Below are positions 46,561 to 54,328 of a stretch of 64,000 nt of DNA, one piece after another (the stretch's first letter is position 1; each line of letters opens with the position of its first letter). The stretch covers positions 1-64,000 of the forward strand of contig NZ_JALBYP010000028.1 of NCBI RefSeq assembly GCF_022678485.1, written 5' to 3'. Under the pieces are notes generated by a model, which searched no databases, was not told where the DNA came from, and saw only the letters and a list, made by a program, of their open reading frames with translations. This DNA comes from Aliiroseovarius sediminis. GTDB lineage: Bacteria > Pseudomonadota > Alphaproteobacteria > Rhodobacterales > Rhodobacteraceae. The position numbers were made by a program, and so were the translations under genes.

Positions 46561-47144
46561 TAATAGGCCGGTCCAAGAAAGTCAGGATCGAGACAGAGCG
46601 GCTGACCCTGCGTCCGCCCGTCCATAGCGACTATCGCGCCTGGACCGCGTTGCGCATCGCCGGGCGGGAGTTTCTGACGCCATGGGAACCCACTTGGGCC
46701 GAAGACCACCTAAGCCGCAAAAGCTTCACCAACCGCGTCTATTGGGCCAACCGGTCGATTCAGGGGGGCACAGCGCTGCCCCTGTTCATGTTTCGACGCG
46801 GTGACAACGTGTTGATCGGGGCGGTGACGTTGGATCACATCCGCCGTGGCCCTGCGCAAGCGGGCACCACAGGGTATTGGGTCGGGGAATGCTTCGCGCG
46901 TCAAGGCTACATGCGCGAAGGGCTCGAGGCGATGGTGCATTATGCCTTCAACGAACTGGATCTGTCGCGGCTGGAAGCTGGATGTTTGCCCGAAAACGTC
47001 GCCTCGCGCGGGGTGTTGGAAAAGGTCGGTTATAAGTATGAGGGCGTTGCGCAAAGCTATCTGCAGATCAACGGGCGCTGGCGCAATCATGTGCTATATG
47101 CCAACCTTCGATCGGACCGGCGCGGGCGCACGCAAGCCGGATAA
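46557..47144 (+). CDS. GNAT acetyltransferase, RimJ/RimL type
   Basis: 195 residues. N-terminal RIETERLTLRPPVHSDYRAW, acetyl-CoA motif GTTGYWVGECFARQGYMREGL, and the C-terminal motif LDLSRLEAGCLPENVASRGVLEKVGY with YLQINGRWRNHVLY. This is the form that N-acetylates ribosomal proteins or other N-termini. It begins inside the stop of the peptidase gene. Substrate is unproven. Confidence 0.92.
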   Translation: MIIGRSKKVRIETERLTLRPPVHSDYRAWTALRIAGREFLTPWEPTWAEDHLSRKSFTNRVYWANRSIQGGTALPLFMFRRGDNVLIGAVTLDHIRRGPAQAGTTGYWVGECFARQGYMREGLEAMVHYAFNELDLSRLEAGCLPENVASRGVLEKVGYKYEGVAQSYLQINGRWRNHVLYANLRSDRRGRTQAG

Positions 47145-47164
47145 GGTTCGCAAGCGAGGCGGCG

Positions 47165-48586
47165 ATGGGCGATCTGAAATCAGTGGATGACGGGTTTGAG
47201 AAAAGGCTGCGCACCGCGTTGCCGGATCAGGTATTTCGCCCTCTGACCCCAGCCTATCAGGAAGAACCGCGCGGGTTGTTTTATGGGGTGGGAGGGCTGG
47301 TTCTTGCGCCGTCCACGACCGATCAAGTGTCGAAAATCATTCAAGAATGTGCAACTTCCCGCGTGCCGGTGGTGCCCTATGGTGGCGGCACCGGGTTGGT
47401 GGGTGGGCAGGTCATGCCCGGCGCGGCCCCCGTTATCCTGAGCCTTGAGCGGATGACCCAAATTCGCGCCATCCATCCCTCCGAGAATGTTCTGGTGGCT
47501 GAGGCCGGCGCGGTGCTGGCCGATATTCAGGCCGCGGCGGACGGAGCGGACCGGCTGTTCCCTCTGTCGCTTGCTTCTGAAGGCTCGTGCCGGATCGGCG
47601 GGTGCCTGTCTGCCAACGCGGGTGGGGTCAATGTGCTGCGATATGGGGTCGCGCGTGACCTTTGCCTTGGGATTGAGGCCGTGTTACCCGATGGGTCCAT
47701 CCATCACGGGTTGAAACGGCTGCGCAAGGACAACACGGGTTTCGACCTGCGCGGGCTTCTGTGCGGGGCCGAGGGGACGCTGGGCGTCATCACCGCCGCG
47801 AGCCTGCGGCTTTTCCCTAAACCAGCCCAACACGGCACCGCGCTTTTGACCGTGCGCGATCCATCGGCGGCTCTGGACCTTCTGGCGATGGCTCAATCGC
47901 GGCTTGGGCAGGGGATCAGTGCGTTCGAACTGATAAAGGGCACAGGCTTCGACTTTCTGGCGACAGCAGAACTGGGCGGGCCGCAACCGTTCGCGTCGCA
48001 CCCTGACTGGTCGGTTCTGATCGGCCTTGGCCTTGGCCCGACCCAAGACCCCGAGGAAGAACTGGCCCTTTTGTTTGCCGAGGCCGAGCGGGCTGGGCTG
48101 AGTGACGATGGTGTGATTGCACAAAGCGGAGTCCAACGCGCTGCCCTGTGGAAACTGCGCGAGGAAATACCGCTGGCAAACCGCGCCATCGGCGCGATCA
48201 GCTCGCATGATATCTCGCTGCCCCTGTCTGCCATTTCCGACTTTTTGCGAGAGGCTGATTCTGCTCTTGCGCGCCTTGGTCCCTTTCGGGTCAACGCTTT
48301 CGGGCATCTGGGCGACGGCAATCTGCATTACAACGTGTTTCCGCCCGAAGGTCAGGTGGCATCCGATTTTGCCGACATGCGGCAGCGGGTCCGCGATGTT
48401 GTCTATGGTTTGGTGCAGCAGTTCGAAGGATCGTTTAGTGCCGAGCATGGCATTGGCCGGCTGAAACCGCACGAGCTGCAACGCTATGGCGATCCCGCGC
48501 GGCTGGTGGCGATGCGCAGGATCAAGGATGCGCTGGACCCGGTTGGGATCATGAACCCCGGTGTGATTTTTTCGACCAAAAAGTGA
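47165..48586 (+). CDS. FAD-linked oxidase (GlcD/D-2-hydroxyglutarate dehydrogenase family)
   Basis: 473 residues. The PCMH-type FAD-binding part has PVVPYGGGTGLVGGQVMPG and FPLSLASEGSCRIGGCLSAN. It is followed by a C-terminal FAD-oxidase domain with AFGHLGDGNLHYNVF and AEHGIGRLKPHEL. These His-Gly and His-x-His elements bind the substrate carboxylate and metal. It probably oxidises a D-2-hydroxyacid such as D-lactate, glycolate or D-2-hydroxyglutarate. No glcE/glcF partner genes lie next to it, which favours a single-subunit D-hydroxyacid dehydrogenase. Confidence 0.9.
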   Translation: MGDLKSVDDGFEKRLRTALPDQVFRPLTPAYQEEPRGLFYGVGGLVLAPSTTDQVSKIIQECATSRVPVVPYGGGTGLVGGQVMPGAAPVILSLERMTQIRAIHPSENVLVAEAGAVLADIQAAADGADRLFPLSLASEGSCRIGGCLSANAGGVNVLRYGVARDLCLGIEAVLPDGSIHHGLKRLRKDNTGFDLRGLLCGAEGTLGVITAASLRLFPKPAQHGTALLTVRDPSAALDLLAMAQSRLGQGISAFELIKGTGFDFLATAELGGPQPFASHPDWSVLIGLGLGPTQDPEEELALLFAEAERAGLSDDGVIAQSGVQRAALWKLREEIPLANRAIGAISSHDISLPLSAISDFLREADSALARLGPFRVNAFGHLGDGNLHYNVFPPEGQVASDFADMRQRVRDVVYGLVQQFEGSFSAEHGIGRLKPHELQRYGDPARLVAMRRIKDALDPVGIMNPGVIFSTKK

Positions 48587-48723
48587 TTAGGAACAAGCGA
48601 GCTTCGGAAAAGAAAACTCTTCGCCATAATGGGGCGGGGCGCTGTCCGAAAAAGTCATTCCAGCAATAAGCGTCTGATCGTGTCAGGTAAGAACAGGTTT
48701 AGCGCGCGGCGGTTTCGATAGGT

Positions 48724-49263
48724 TCACAACCCTTCGAATTCGCAAAGGACGTGAACATCCATTCCCATGTCTTCAAGCAGTTTGCGGCCGCCCAGTTCAG
48801 GCAGGTCGACGATGAAGGCGCAGCCAACGATTTCGCCGCCCAAACGCTCGATCAGCTTTATACCTGCCTCGGCGGTGCCGCCGGTGGCCAGCAGGTCATC
48901 GACCAAAAGAATTTTCTCGCCGGGATGGATCGCGTCGTCGTGGATTTCCACGACCGCCTCTCCATATTCCAGCGTATAGGCTTGCGATAGGGTCGCACCG
49001 GGCAATTTTCCCTTTTTGCGGATCGGCACGAAGCCAAGGGTCAGTTGGTGCGCAATCGCACCGCCCAGAATGAAGCCCCTTGCCTCCAATCCGACGACCT
49101 TGTCGATCTGCATCCCGGCATAGGGGTGCAGCATCTGATCGACCGCCATGCGAAACCCGCGCGGGTCGGCGAAGATCGTGGTGACATCACGAAACAGTAT
49201 GCCTTCGTGCGGGAAGTCAACGATGGTGCGGATGTAATCCTTGACAGTCTTGCGCTTGTTCAT
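48724..49263 (-). CDS. apt: Adenine phosphoribosyltransferase
   Basis: 179 residues from the ATG at 49263 (AAAGGTG upstream); the longer frame to 49353 overlaps mtnP. PRPP-binding motif [17 protein letters not shown] (from about residue 118). The N-terminal [18 protein letters not shown] is typical of APRT. It turns adenine plus PRPP into AMP in the cytosol. It follows mtnP, which releases adenine from methylthioadenosine, so the pair forms a small salvage operon. Confidence 0.96.
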   Translation of the reverse strand: MNKRKTVKDYIRTIVDFPHEGILFRDVTTIFADPRGFRMAVDQMLHPYAGMQIDKVVGLEARGFILGGAIAHQLTLGFVPIRKKGKLPGATLSQAYTLEYGEAVVEIHDDAIHPGEKILLVDDLLATGGTAEAGIKLIERLGGEIVGCAFIVDLPELGGRKLLEDMGMDVHVLCEFEGL

Positions 49264-49333
49264 GGAACACCTTTCGCAGAAATACTCGGCTTTGGTTTGG
49301 CGCAAACCGATCCCTTGTGCAAGCGGCGCATGG

Positions 49334-50203
49334 TCACAGAACGCGCGCAGCAATGACGTCCAGCTTGGTCAGAAGCGCCGGGTCGCGCTGGTCGGGCGCG
49401 GTCATGATCGCCATGTCCAGCGCCCGATCGCAGCCGTGGGGACAGGGGGCGCGCGTGCGGCCCAGAAGCCCCGGCAGACCCGCCACCATTCGTTTGGCCT
49501 TGTCACCGTTGCCGGTGAGGGTTGCGATGACCTGCGCCACGTCCACCTCGTTATGGTCGGGGTGCCAGCAATCGTAATCCGTGACCATCGCGACCGAGGC
49601 ATAGCAAAGTTCCGCTTCGCGGGCGAGCTTGGCTTCAGGCATATTCGTCATGCCGATCACATGCGCGCCCCATTGATCACGATACATCCGGCTTTCGGCA
49701 AGGGTCGAAAACTGCGGGCCTTCCATTGCCAGGTAGGTGCCGCCATCATGCACGGTAACACCCGCCGCACGCGCCGATTTTGCGCAGGCTTCTGACAGGC
49801 GCGGGCAGGTCGGATGGGCAAAGCCCACATGCGCCACACAGCCCGACCCAAAGAAGCTTTTCGGTCTGGCAACCGTACGGTCAATGAATTGATCCACAAT
49901 GACAAAATCGCCCGGCGCCATCTTTTCCTGGAACGACCCGCAGGCCGACACGCTGATCACATCCGTGACACCCAGCCGTTTCAGCACGTCGATATTGGCG
50001 CGATACGGTATATCGCTGGGGGCATGCACATGCCCGCGCCCATGGCGAGGCAGAAACGCCATTTTCACGCCGCTTACCTTGCCGATCAGCACATGATCCG
50101 AAGGTGCCCCCCAAGGGCTTTCCACGTCGACCCAGGTTGCATCGCTTAGCCCGTCGATGTCGTAAATGCCTGATCCACCAATGATTCCGATGACCGTGTC
50201 CAT
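49334..50203 (-). CDS. mtnP: S-methyl-5'-thioadenosine phosphorylase
   Basis: 289 residues. Phosphate loop [50 protein letters not shown] and the substrate segment [19 protein letters not shown], with [10 protein letters not shown]. It cleaves MTA from polyamine and homoserine lactone synthesis into adenine and methylthioribose-1-phosphate. It is the first gene of mtnP-apt. Its promoter would be in 50204-50363, shared with the divergent SulP gene. Confidence 0.95.
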   Translation of the reverse strand: MDTVIGIIGGSGIYDIDGLSDATWVDVESPWGAPSDHVLIGKVSGVKMAFLPRHGRGHVHAPSDIPYRANIDVLKRLGVTDVISVSACGSFQEKMAPGDFVIVDQFIDRTVARPKSFFGSGCVAHVGFAHPTCPRLSEACAKSARAAGVTVHDGGTYLAMEGPQFSTLAESRMYRDQWGAHVIGMTNMPEAKLAREAELCYASVAMVTDYDCWHPDHNEVDVAQVIATLTGNGDKAKRMVAGLPGLLGRTRAPCPHGCDRALDMAIMTAPDQRDPALLTKLDVIAARVL

Positions 50204-50363
50204 GGACGCCTCCGTTAGTTGTTTATGCGCATCTTACGTTGCGTTTTAATTGTGCGCCATGTGCAACACGCAAAGCGATTGCCCGCTAGAATCATTGGGC
50301 AAACCGATCAAAACCATGTAAGACGCGCCCTTGCGAACAGAAAACCCCACAAGAGGTAACCCT

Positions 50364-51998
50364 TTGGCCCGAGCCCTACTGGCAAGTTTTGCCAAACGTA
50401 TTGAACGCCCCGATCTGCGCCTGTCGCAAGCTGAGGCACTGACCCCCAACCGCATCAAGATCGAGCTGTTGTCCGGTCTGACCGTTGCTCTTGCGCTGGT
50501 GCCCGAAGCCGTCGCGTTTGCGTTCGTGGCTGGCGTTCACCCGCTGGTAGGCCTTTATGCCGCCTTCATTGTTGGGCTGATTACTGCGTTGATCGGGGGG
50601 CGTCCGGGTATGATTTCGGGCGCAACAGGCGCGTTGGCTGTGGTCATGGTGGCGCTGGTCGCTCAACACGGAGTCGAATACCTGTTTGCAACTGTCATTC
50701 TGATGGGGCTGTTACAGGTGTTTGCCGGTGTCATGCACTGGGGGAAATTTATTCGGCTGGTACCACACCCAGTGATGCTGGGCTTTGTGAACGGGTTGGC
50801 GATCGTGATTTTTCTGGCGCAACTGACGCAGTTCAAGAACCCCGACAATACTCAGGAATGGCTGACCGGTTTGCCGCTGTTCAGCATGTTGGGTCTGGTT
50901 GGCTTGACCATGCTTATCATTTGGGGACTTCCAAAGCTGACCCGAGCGATCCCGGCCCCCCTCGCGGGCATCGGGGTTGTTGCCGGGATCGTCATTGCGT
51001 TCGGGATCAATGTGCCGACGGTGGGCGATCTGGCGTCGATCAAAGGCGGCCTGCCCAGCTTTCATAATCCATTCGGTCAGGGCGAAGGAATTTACCCCCC
51101 GGCCATGTTGGCCCCGTTCAATCTTGAGACCCTTTGGATCATCCTGCCTTATGCGATCATTCTGGCGGCGATCGGCCTGATTGAAAGCCTTCTGACCTTG
51201 AACCTCGTGGGCGAGATGACAGGCCATCGCAGCGGGGCCTCGCAAGAGTGTATTGCGCAGGGCACCGCAAATGTCGTCACCGGCTTTTTCGGCGGCATGG
51301 GGGGCTGCGCGATGATCGGTCAGTCGATGATCAACGTTAAATCCGGTGGGCGCACGCGGGTTGCGGGGATCGCGGCTGCGCTGTTTTTGCTTTTGTTCAT
51401 CGTGGTCGCATCCTCGTGGATCGAGATGATTCCGCTCGCGGCCCTTGTCGGCGTGATGTTCATGGTGGTGATTGGCACATTTGCGTGGAACTCGCTGACC
51501 ATCCTGCGCCGCGTGCCAAAGACCGATGCATTCGTCATCCTGCTGGTGACTGCGGTGACGGTCTATGAAGACCTTGCCGTGGCAGTGGTCGTGGGTGTGA
51601 TCGTCTCGGCGCTGGCTTATGCTTGGAACGCGGCGGCGCGTATCCAGGCCGCGACGCGTGAAGAAGATGGGACCAAGTTTTATGACGTCGAAGGGCCCCT
51701 GTTCTTTGGTTCGACAGATGGTTTTGTCGAACTGTTCGACGTGGAAAACGACCCCGACTTGGTGGTGATCGAGTTCACTCGCTCGCGTGTTGTCGATCAA
51801 TCCGCGCTGCAAGCGATCGAGGCAGTCGCCGCCAAATATGAGGCCGTTGGCAAGAAGGTCCAACTGCGCCACCTGAGCCGCGATTGCCACCGCTTGCTGA
51901 CCAAAGCCGGCCACCTGATGGTCGACAGCGATGATGACCCCGACTACGAGGTCGCGGCAGACTATTCCGTGCGCACGGGCATTTTGGGCAGCCATTAA
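50364..51998 (+). CDS. SulP-family anion permease with STAS domain
   Basis: 544 residues from a TTG at 50364 that has AAGAGG six bases upstream; a TTG at 50331 is in frame but lacks one. About 10-12 TM helices with the SulP signature PEAVAFAFVAGVHPLVGLYAAF, and GGMGGCAMIGQSMINVKSGG in the transport core. The C-terminal cytosolic STAS domain begins near FYDVEGPLFFGSTDGF and contains VVIEFTRSRVVDQSALQAIE. It imports sulfate, bicarbonate or related anions, probably with sodium or protons. The substrate cannot be told from sequence. It converges with an acetyltransferase gene, overlapping by four bases. Confidence 0.92.
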   Translation: MARALLASFAKRIERPDLRLSQAEALTPNRIKIELLSGLTVALALVPEAVAFAFVAGVHPLVGLYAAFIVGLITALIGGRPGMISGATGALAVVMVALVAQHGVEYLFATVILMGLLQVFAGVMHWGKFIRLVPHPVMLGFVNGLAIVIFLAQLTQFKNPDNTQEWLTGLPLFSMLGLVGLTMLIIWGLPKLTRAIPAPLAGIGVVAGIVIAFGINVPTVGDLASIKGGLPSFHNPFGQGEGIYPPAMLAPFNLETLWIILPYAIILAAIGLIESLLTLNLVGEMTGHRSGASQECIAQGTANVVTGFFGGMGGCAMIGQSMINVKSGGRTRVAGIAAALFLLLFIVVASSWIEMIPLAALVGVMFMVVIGTFAWNSLTILRRVPKTDAFVILLVTAVTVYEDLAVAVVVGVIVSALAYAWNAAARIQAATREEDGTKFYDVEGPLFFGSTDGFVELFDVENDPDLVVIEFTRSRVVDQSALQAIEAVAAKYEAVGKKVQLRHLSRDCHRLLTKAGHLMVDSDDDPDYEVAADYSVRTGILGSH

Positions 51999-52651
51999 GG
52001 GCTAGGGGCCAGCGCCTCTAGCGCATCAAGATCGCCCGCCTCCAGCGCGTCGCGCGTGCGGGCGATCTGATCAATCGGCCAATCCCACCACGCCAGATCG
52101 TTTATCCGGGCGATATCTAGGGGCGGCAAGCGCATCCTTATGACTTGCGCCGGGTTGCCCGCGACAATGGCATAATCCGGCACGTCGTCGCGCACCACGG
52201 CCCCTGCGCCGACAATGACACCATTACCGATGGTGACGGCAGGACAGATCACCGCGCCATACCCCAACCAAACATGATGGCCGATTTTTGTGTCGCGGCT
52301 GTCAGGCTGGCTGATAACTTCATGATCCAGAGTAAAAATGCCGAAAGGAAAGCTGGTCAAACCGGCATAGGCATGATTGGCAGCCGCGGTTATGAACCGC
52401 ACCCCGTGGGCGATCTGGCAAAATTTGCCTATGGTCAGCCGCCCTTCGGACATCGGGAAGTGATAGGGTGCCAGCCGCGCGGCCCAGCCGTCAAGCTGCG
52501 GCGGGTCGAAATCCGAGGCATAGGTGAAATCGCCCACCTCGATATTGGGCTGGTCGATTACATTGGACAGAAAAACCGTACCTTCATGGGTGGTGCCGTC
52601 GGGCAAGGTCACGGGATGGATGCGGGTTGTGTCGGGCAGGAAGAACGGCAT
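51995..52651 (-). CDS. Hexapeptide-repeat acetyltransferase (Vat/CatB type)
   Basis: 218 residues. Left-handed beta-helix repeats: IEVGDFTYASDF, LTIGKFCQIAHGVRFI, IGHHVWLGYGAVICPAVTIG, NGVIVGAGAVVRDDVPDYAIVAG, NPAQVIRMR. The catalytic His is in ITAAANHAYAGLTS, the xenobiotic acetyltransferase position. Members acetylate streptogramins, chloramphenicol or unknown hydroxyl substrates; a resistance role is unproven here. Confidence 0.88.
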   Translation of the reverse strand: MPFFLPDTTRIHPVTLPDGTTHEGTVFLSNVIDQPNIEVGDFTYASDFDPPQLDGWAARLAPYHFPMSEGRLTIGKFCQIAHGVRFITAAANHAYAGLTSFPFGIFTLDHEVISQPDSRDTKIGHHVWLGYGAVICPAVTIGNGVIVGAGAVVRDDVPDYAIVAGNPAQVIRMRLPPLDIARINDLAWWDWPIDQIARTRDALEAGDLDALEALAPSP

Positions 52652-52750
52652 GATACCTCCGGTTTGAAGAAAAACGTGGAAATCAAACCGTTTTGTTCAT
52701 GTCACCCTCCGAAGTCTGGTCATGACTATACTAGATCCTGGCGTTTGGGT

Positions 52751-53356
52751 CTAATCGCTGGGTCGGTTCAAGCTGAACTTGTCCCGAACCACGGTGTAGT
52801 CACGATATCCAAGTCGCGCCAGCGGACGCGCCCGGGTGATGTCGAAAGCACCATCAACAAGACAATCGTCGCGCATGTGGATGCCCGTTACTTCGCCAAA
52901 GCAGACCAGGTTCTCGTCCCCCGGCAGACGGGTGATCTGGGTCAGTTGGCATTCTAGCGCGGCAGGGGCAGCGGGCAGGCGCGCGGCGGCAATCGTTGTG
53001 CATTCGACCCGCTCAAGCCCGGCCTTGTCGATTTCGTCGATTTCGCGCGGGAAACTGGCCGAACTTGTATTCATCGCATCCGTCAGTTCCGCCCCGACCA
53101 TATGAATGCAGAACACACCTGTGGCATCAATATTGGCCATCGTGTCCTTACCCAGATCGCGGTCGCCCTTGGCCGAGGTCGATGCAAACATGACTTGGGG
53201 TGGGTCGTAAGCGACCGCATTGAAAAAGGAATAGGGTGCCAGATTGTCGGTGCCATCGGTGTCGCGACTGGCGATCCATGCAATGGGGCGGGGCACAATC
53301 AGTGCTGCAAAGGGGTTATGAGGTAGCCCATGCCCCGATTTCGGTTCGTAGAACAC
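52751..53356 (-). CDS. Flavin reductase-like FMN-binding protein
   Basis: 201 residues from a GTG at 53356 (FYEPKSGHGLPHNPFAALI) with a strong GGAAGGGAG site; an in-frame TTG at 53410 is less likely. The split-barrel fold has PRPIAWIASRDTDGTDNLAP, YSFFNAVAYDPPQVMFAST, GVFCIHMVGAELTDAMN and GEVTGIHMRDDCL. It probably binds FMN and either reduces it with NAD(P)H or acts as an oxidoreductase component. No dependent monooxygenase is adjacent. Confidence 0.88.
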   Translation of the reverse strand: MFYEPKSGHGLPHNPFAALIVPRPIAWIASRDTDGTDNLAPYSFFNAVAYDPPQVMFASTSAKGDRDLGKDTMANIDATGVFCIHMVGAELTDAMNTSSASFPREIDEIDKAGLERVECTTIAAARLPAAPAALECQLTQITRLPGDENLVCFGEVTGIHMRDDCLVDGAFDITRARPLARLGYRDYTVVRDKFSLNRPSD

Positions 53357-53427
53357 CCGCTTCTCCCTTCCTTTTCCGCGCTTCGCCGTGATAGCAGCAA
53401 ACGACTGCAAAAGGCGAGGGGTCGCAA

Positions 53428-53955
53428 GTGTATCACCTGACCGAAGAAACCAAAGACGACTGGTGGGAGGTCGAGGCTTTGTACGACCTGTGTTTTACAC
53501 CAGGGCGCGAGGCGCTGTCATCTTACCGCCTGCGCGATGGTATCCCCCCGGTTCCCCATATGTCCTTGGTTGCACGTGACGACGGGGGCATTCTGTCGGG
53601 CGCTATCCGTTATTGGCCGGTGATGGTTGTCGACGATGACGCACGCTACGATGCGCTCTTGCTTGGTCCGGTTGCGGTTCATCCCACCCGTCAAGGCGAG
53701 GGGTTAGGCGGTTTCTTGATCCGCGAAAGCCTGTCGGTGGCCCGTGAGGGGGGCGTGGCGCGGGTGATGTTAGTGGGTGATGCTCCCTACTACGCGCGCT
53801 TCGGCTTTTCCCGGCTGGATAGCGTCGAAATGCCACCGCCGACAAATCCTGACCGCGTGCTGGCGTATCGGCTGCAAGACGGTGCCTGGAGCGGGGTTCA
53901 GGGCCGGGTTACACCCGTTACAACGTCGTGCCAGACCCGCGCTTGTACGCCGTGA
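53428..53955 (+). CDS. GNAT N-acetyltransferase
   Basis: 175 residues from a GTG at 53428 (AGGGG seven bases upstream). The acetyl-CoA loop is LLGPVAVHPTRQGEGLGGFL with RESLSVAREGGVARVMLVGD after it, and PYYARFGFSRLDS is the typical end of the fold. Substrate unknown. The last 38 bases overlap the convergent small membrane protein gene at 53918; the final residues there are not conserved-looking. Confidence 0.85.
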   Translation: MYHLTEETKDDWWEVEALYDLCFTPGREALSSYRLRDGIPPVPHMSLVARDDGGILSGAIRYWPVMVVDDDARYDALLLGPVAVHPTRQGEGLGGFLIRESLSVAREGGVARVMLVGDAPYYARFGFSRLDSVEMPPPTNPDRVLAYRLQDGAWSGVQGRVTPVTTSCQTRACTP

Positions 53956-54223
53956 ACACGCCGACGGTCGCGGTGCGCCGGGGCTGATGCGCCATCCGGT
54001 CCAGACGTGTGTCCCAGTTTGAGCGCCGTGACGAACCCCAACCGCCAAGCTGGCACCAGACATTGCGACGGACCGCTGTGACAAGACCCGCACCTAACAA
54101 AGCCAGCGCGCCGGCAGAGGCGTATGAAAGCATCGCCCAAAACACCCCGCTGTCCAGACTGATGGCAAAGGCCGCGGCAAGGGTTCCGGTGAAAATCCCA
54201 GTGATGATGATACTGATCGGCAT
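53918..54223 (-). CDS. Small membrane protein of unknown function
   Basis: 101 residues. It begins with a near-perfect ribosome site AAGGAGGT seven bases before the ATG at 54223. Two hydrophobic helices lie at about residues 3-22 (ISIIITGIFTGTLAAAFAIS) and 28-52 (VFWAMLSYASAGALALLGAG). A basic, tryptophan-containing tail (NVWCQLGGWGSSRRSNWDTR) is likely cytosolic. The family is not recognised. A palindrome 47 bp upstream may control it. It overlaps the GNAT gene tail to tail by 38 bases. Confidence 0.75.
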   Translation of the reverse strand: MPISIIITGIFTGTLAAAFAISLDSGVFWAMLSYASAGALALLGAGLVTAVRRNVWCQLGGWGSSRRSNWDTRLDRMAHQPRRTATVGVFTAYKRGSGTTL

Positions 54224-54270
54224 AAGTGACCTCCTTATTTCGTTCTATCTTTGTTCCAAATTCATGAAAA

Positions 54271-54285
54271 AAGTGATAATCACTT
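54271..54285. promoter_or_regulatory. Palindromic operator candidate AAGTGATAATCACTT
   Basis: AAGTGAT-A-ATCACTT is a perfect inverted repeat around one base, in the 105 bp AT-rich gap upstream of the small membrane protein gene. The form resembles the binding site of a dimeric repressor or iron-type regulator. No known box is assigned. Confidence 0.45.
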
Positions 54286-54328
54286 AAAATTCTTTTGAAT
54301 TTGTACCAGAACAGGGGGTATCGCCGGG

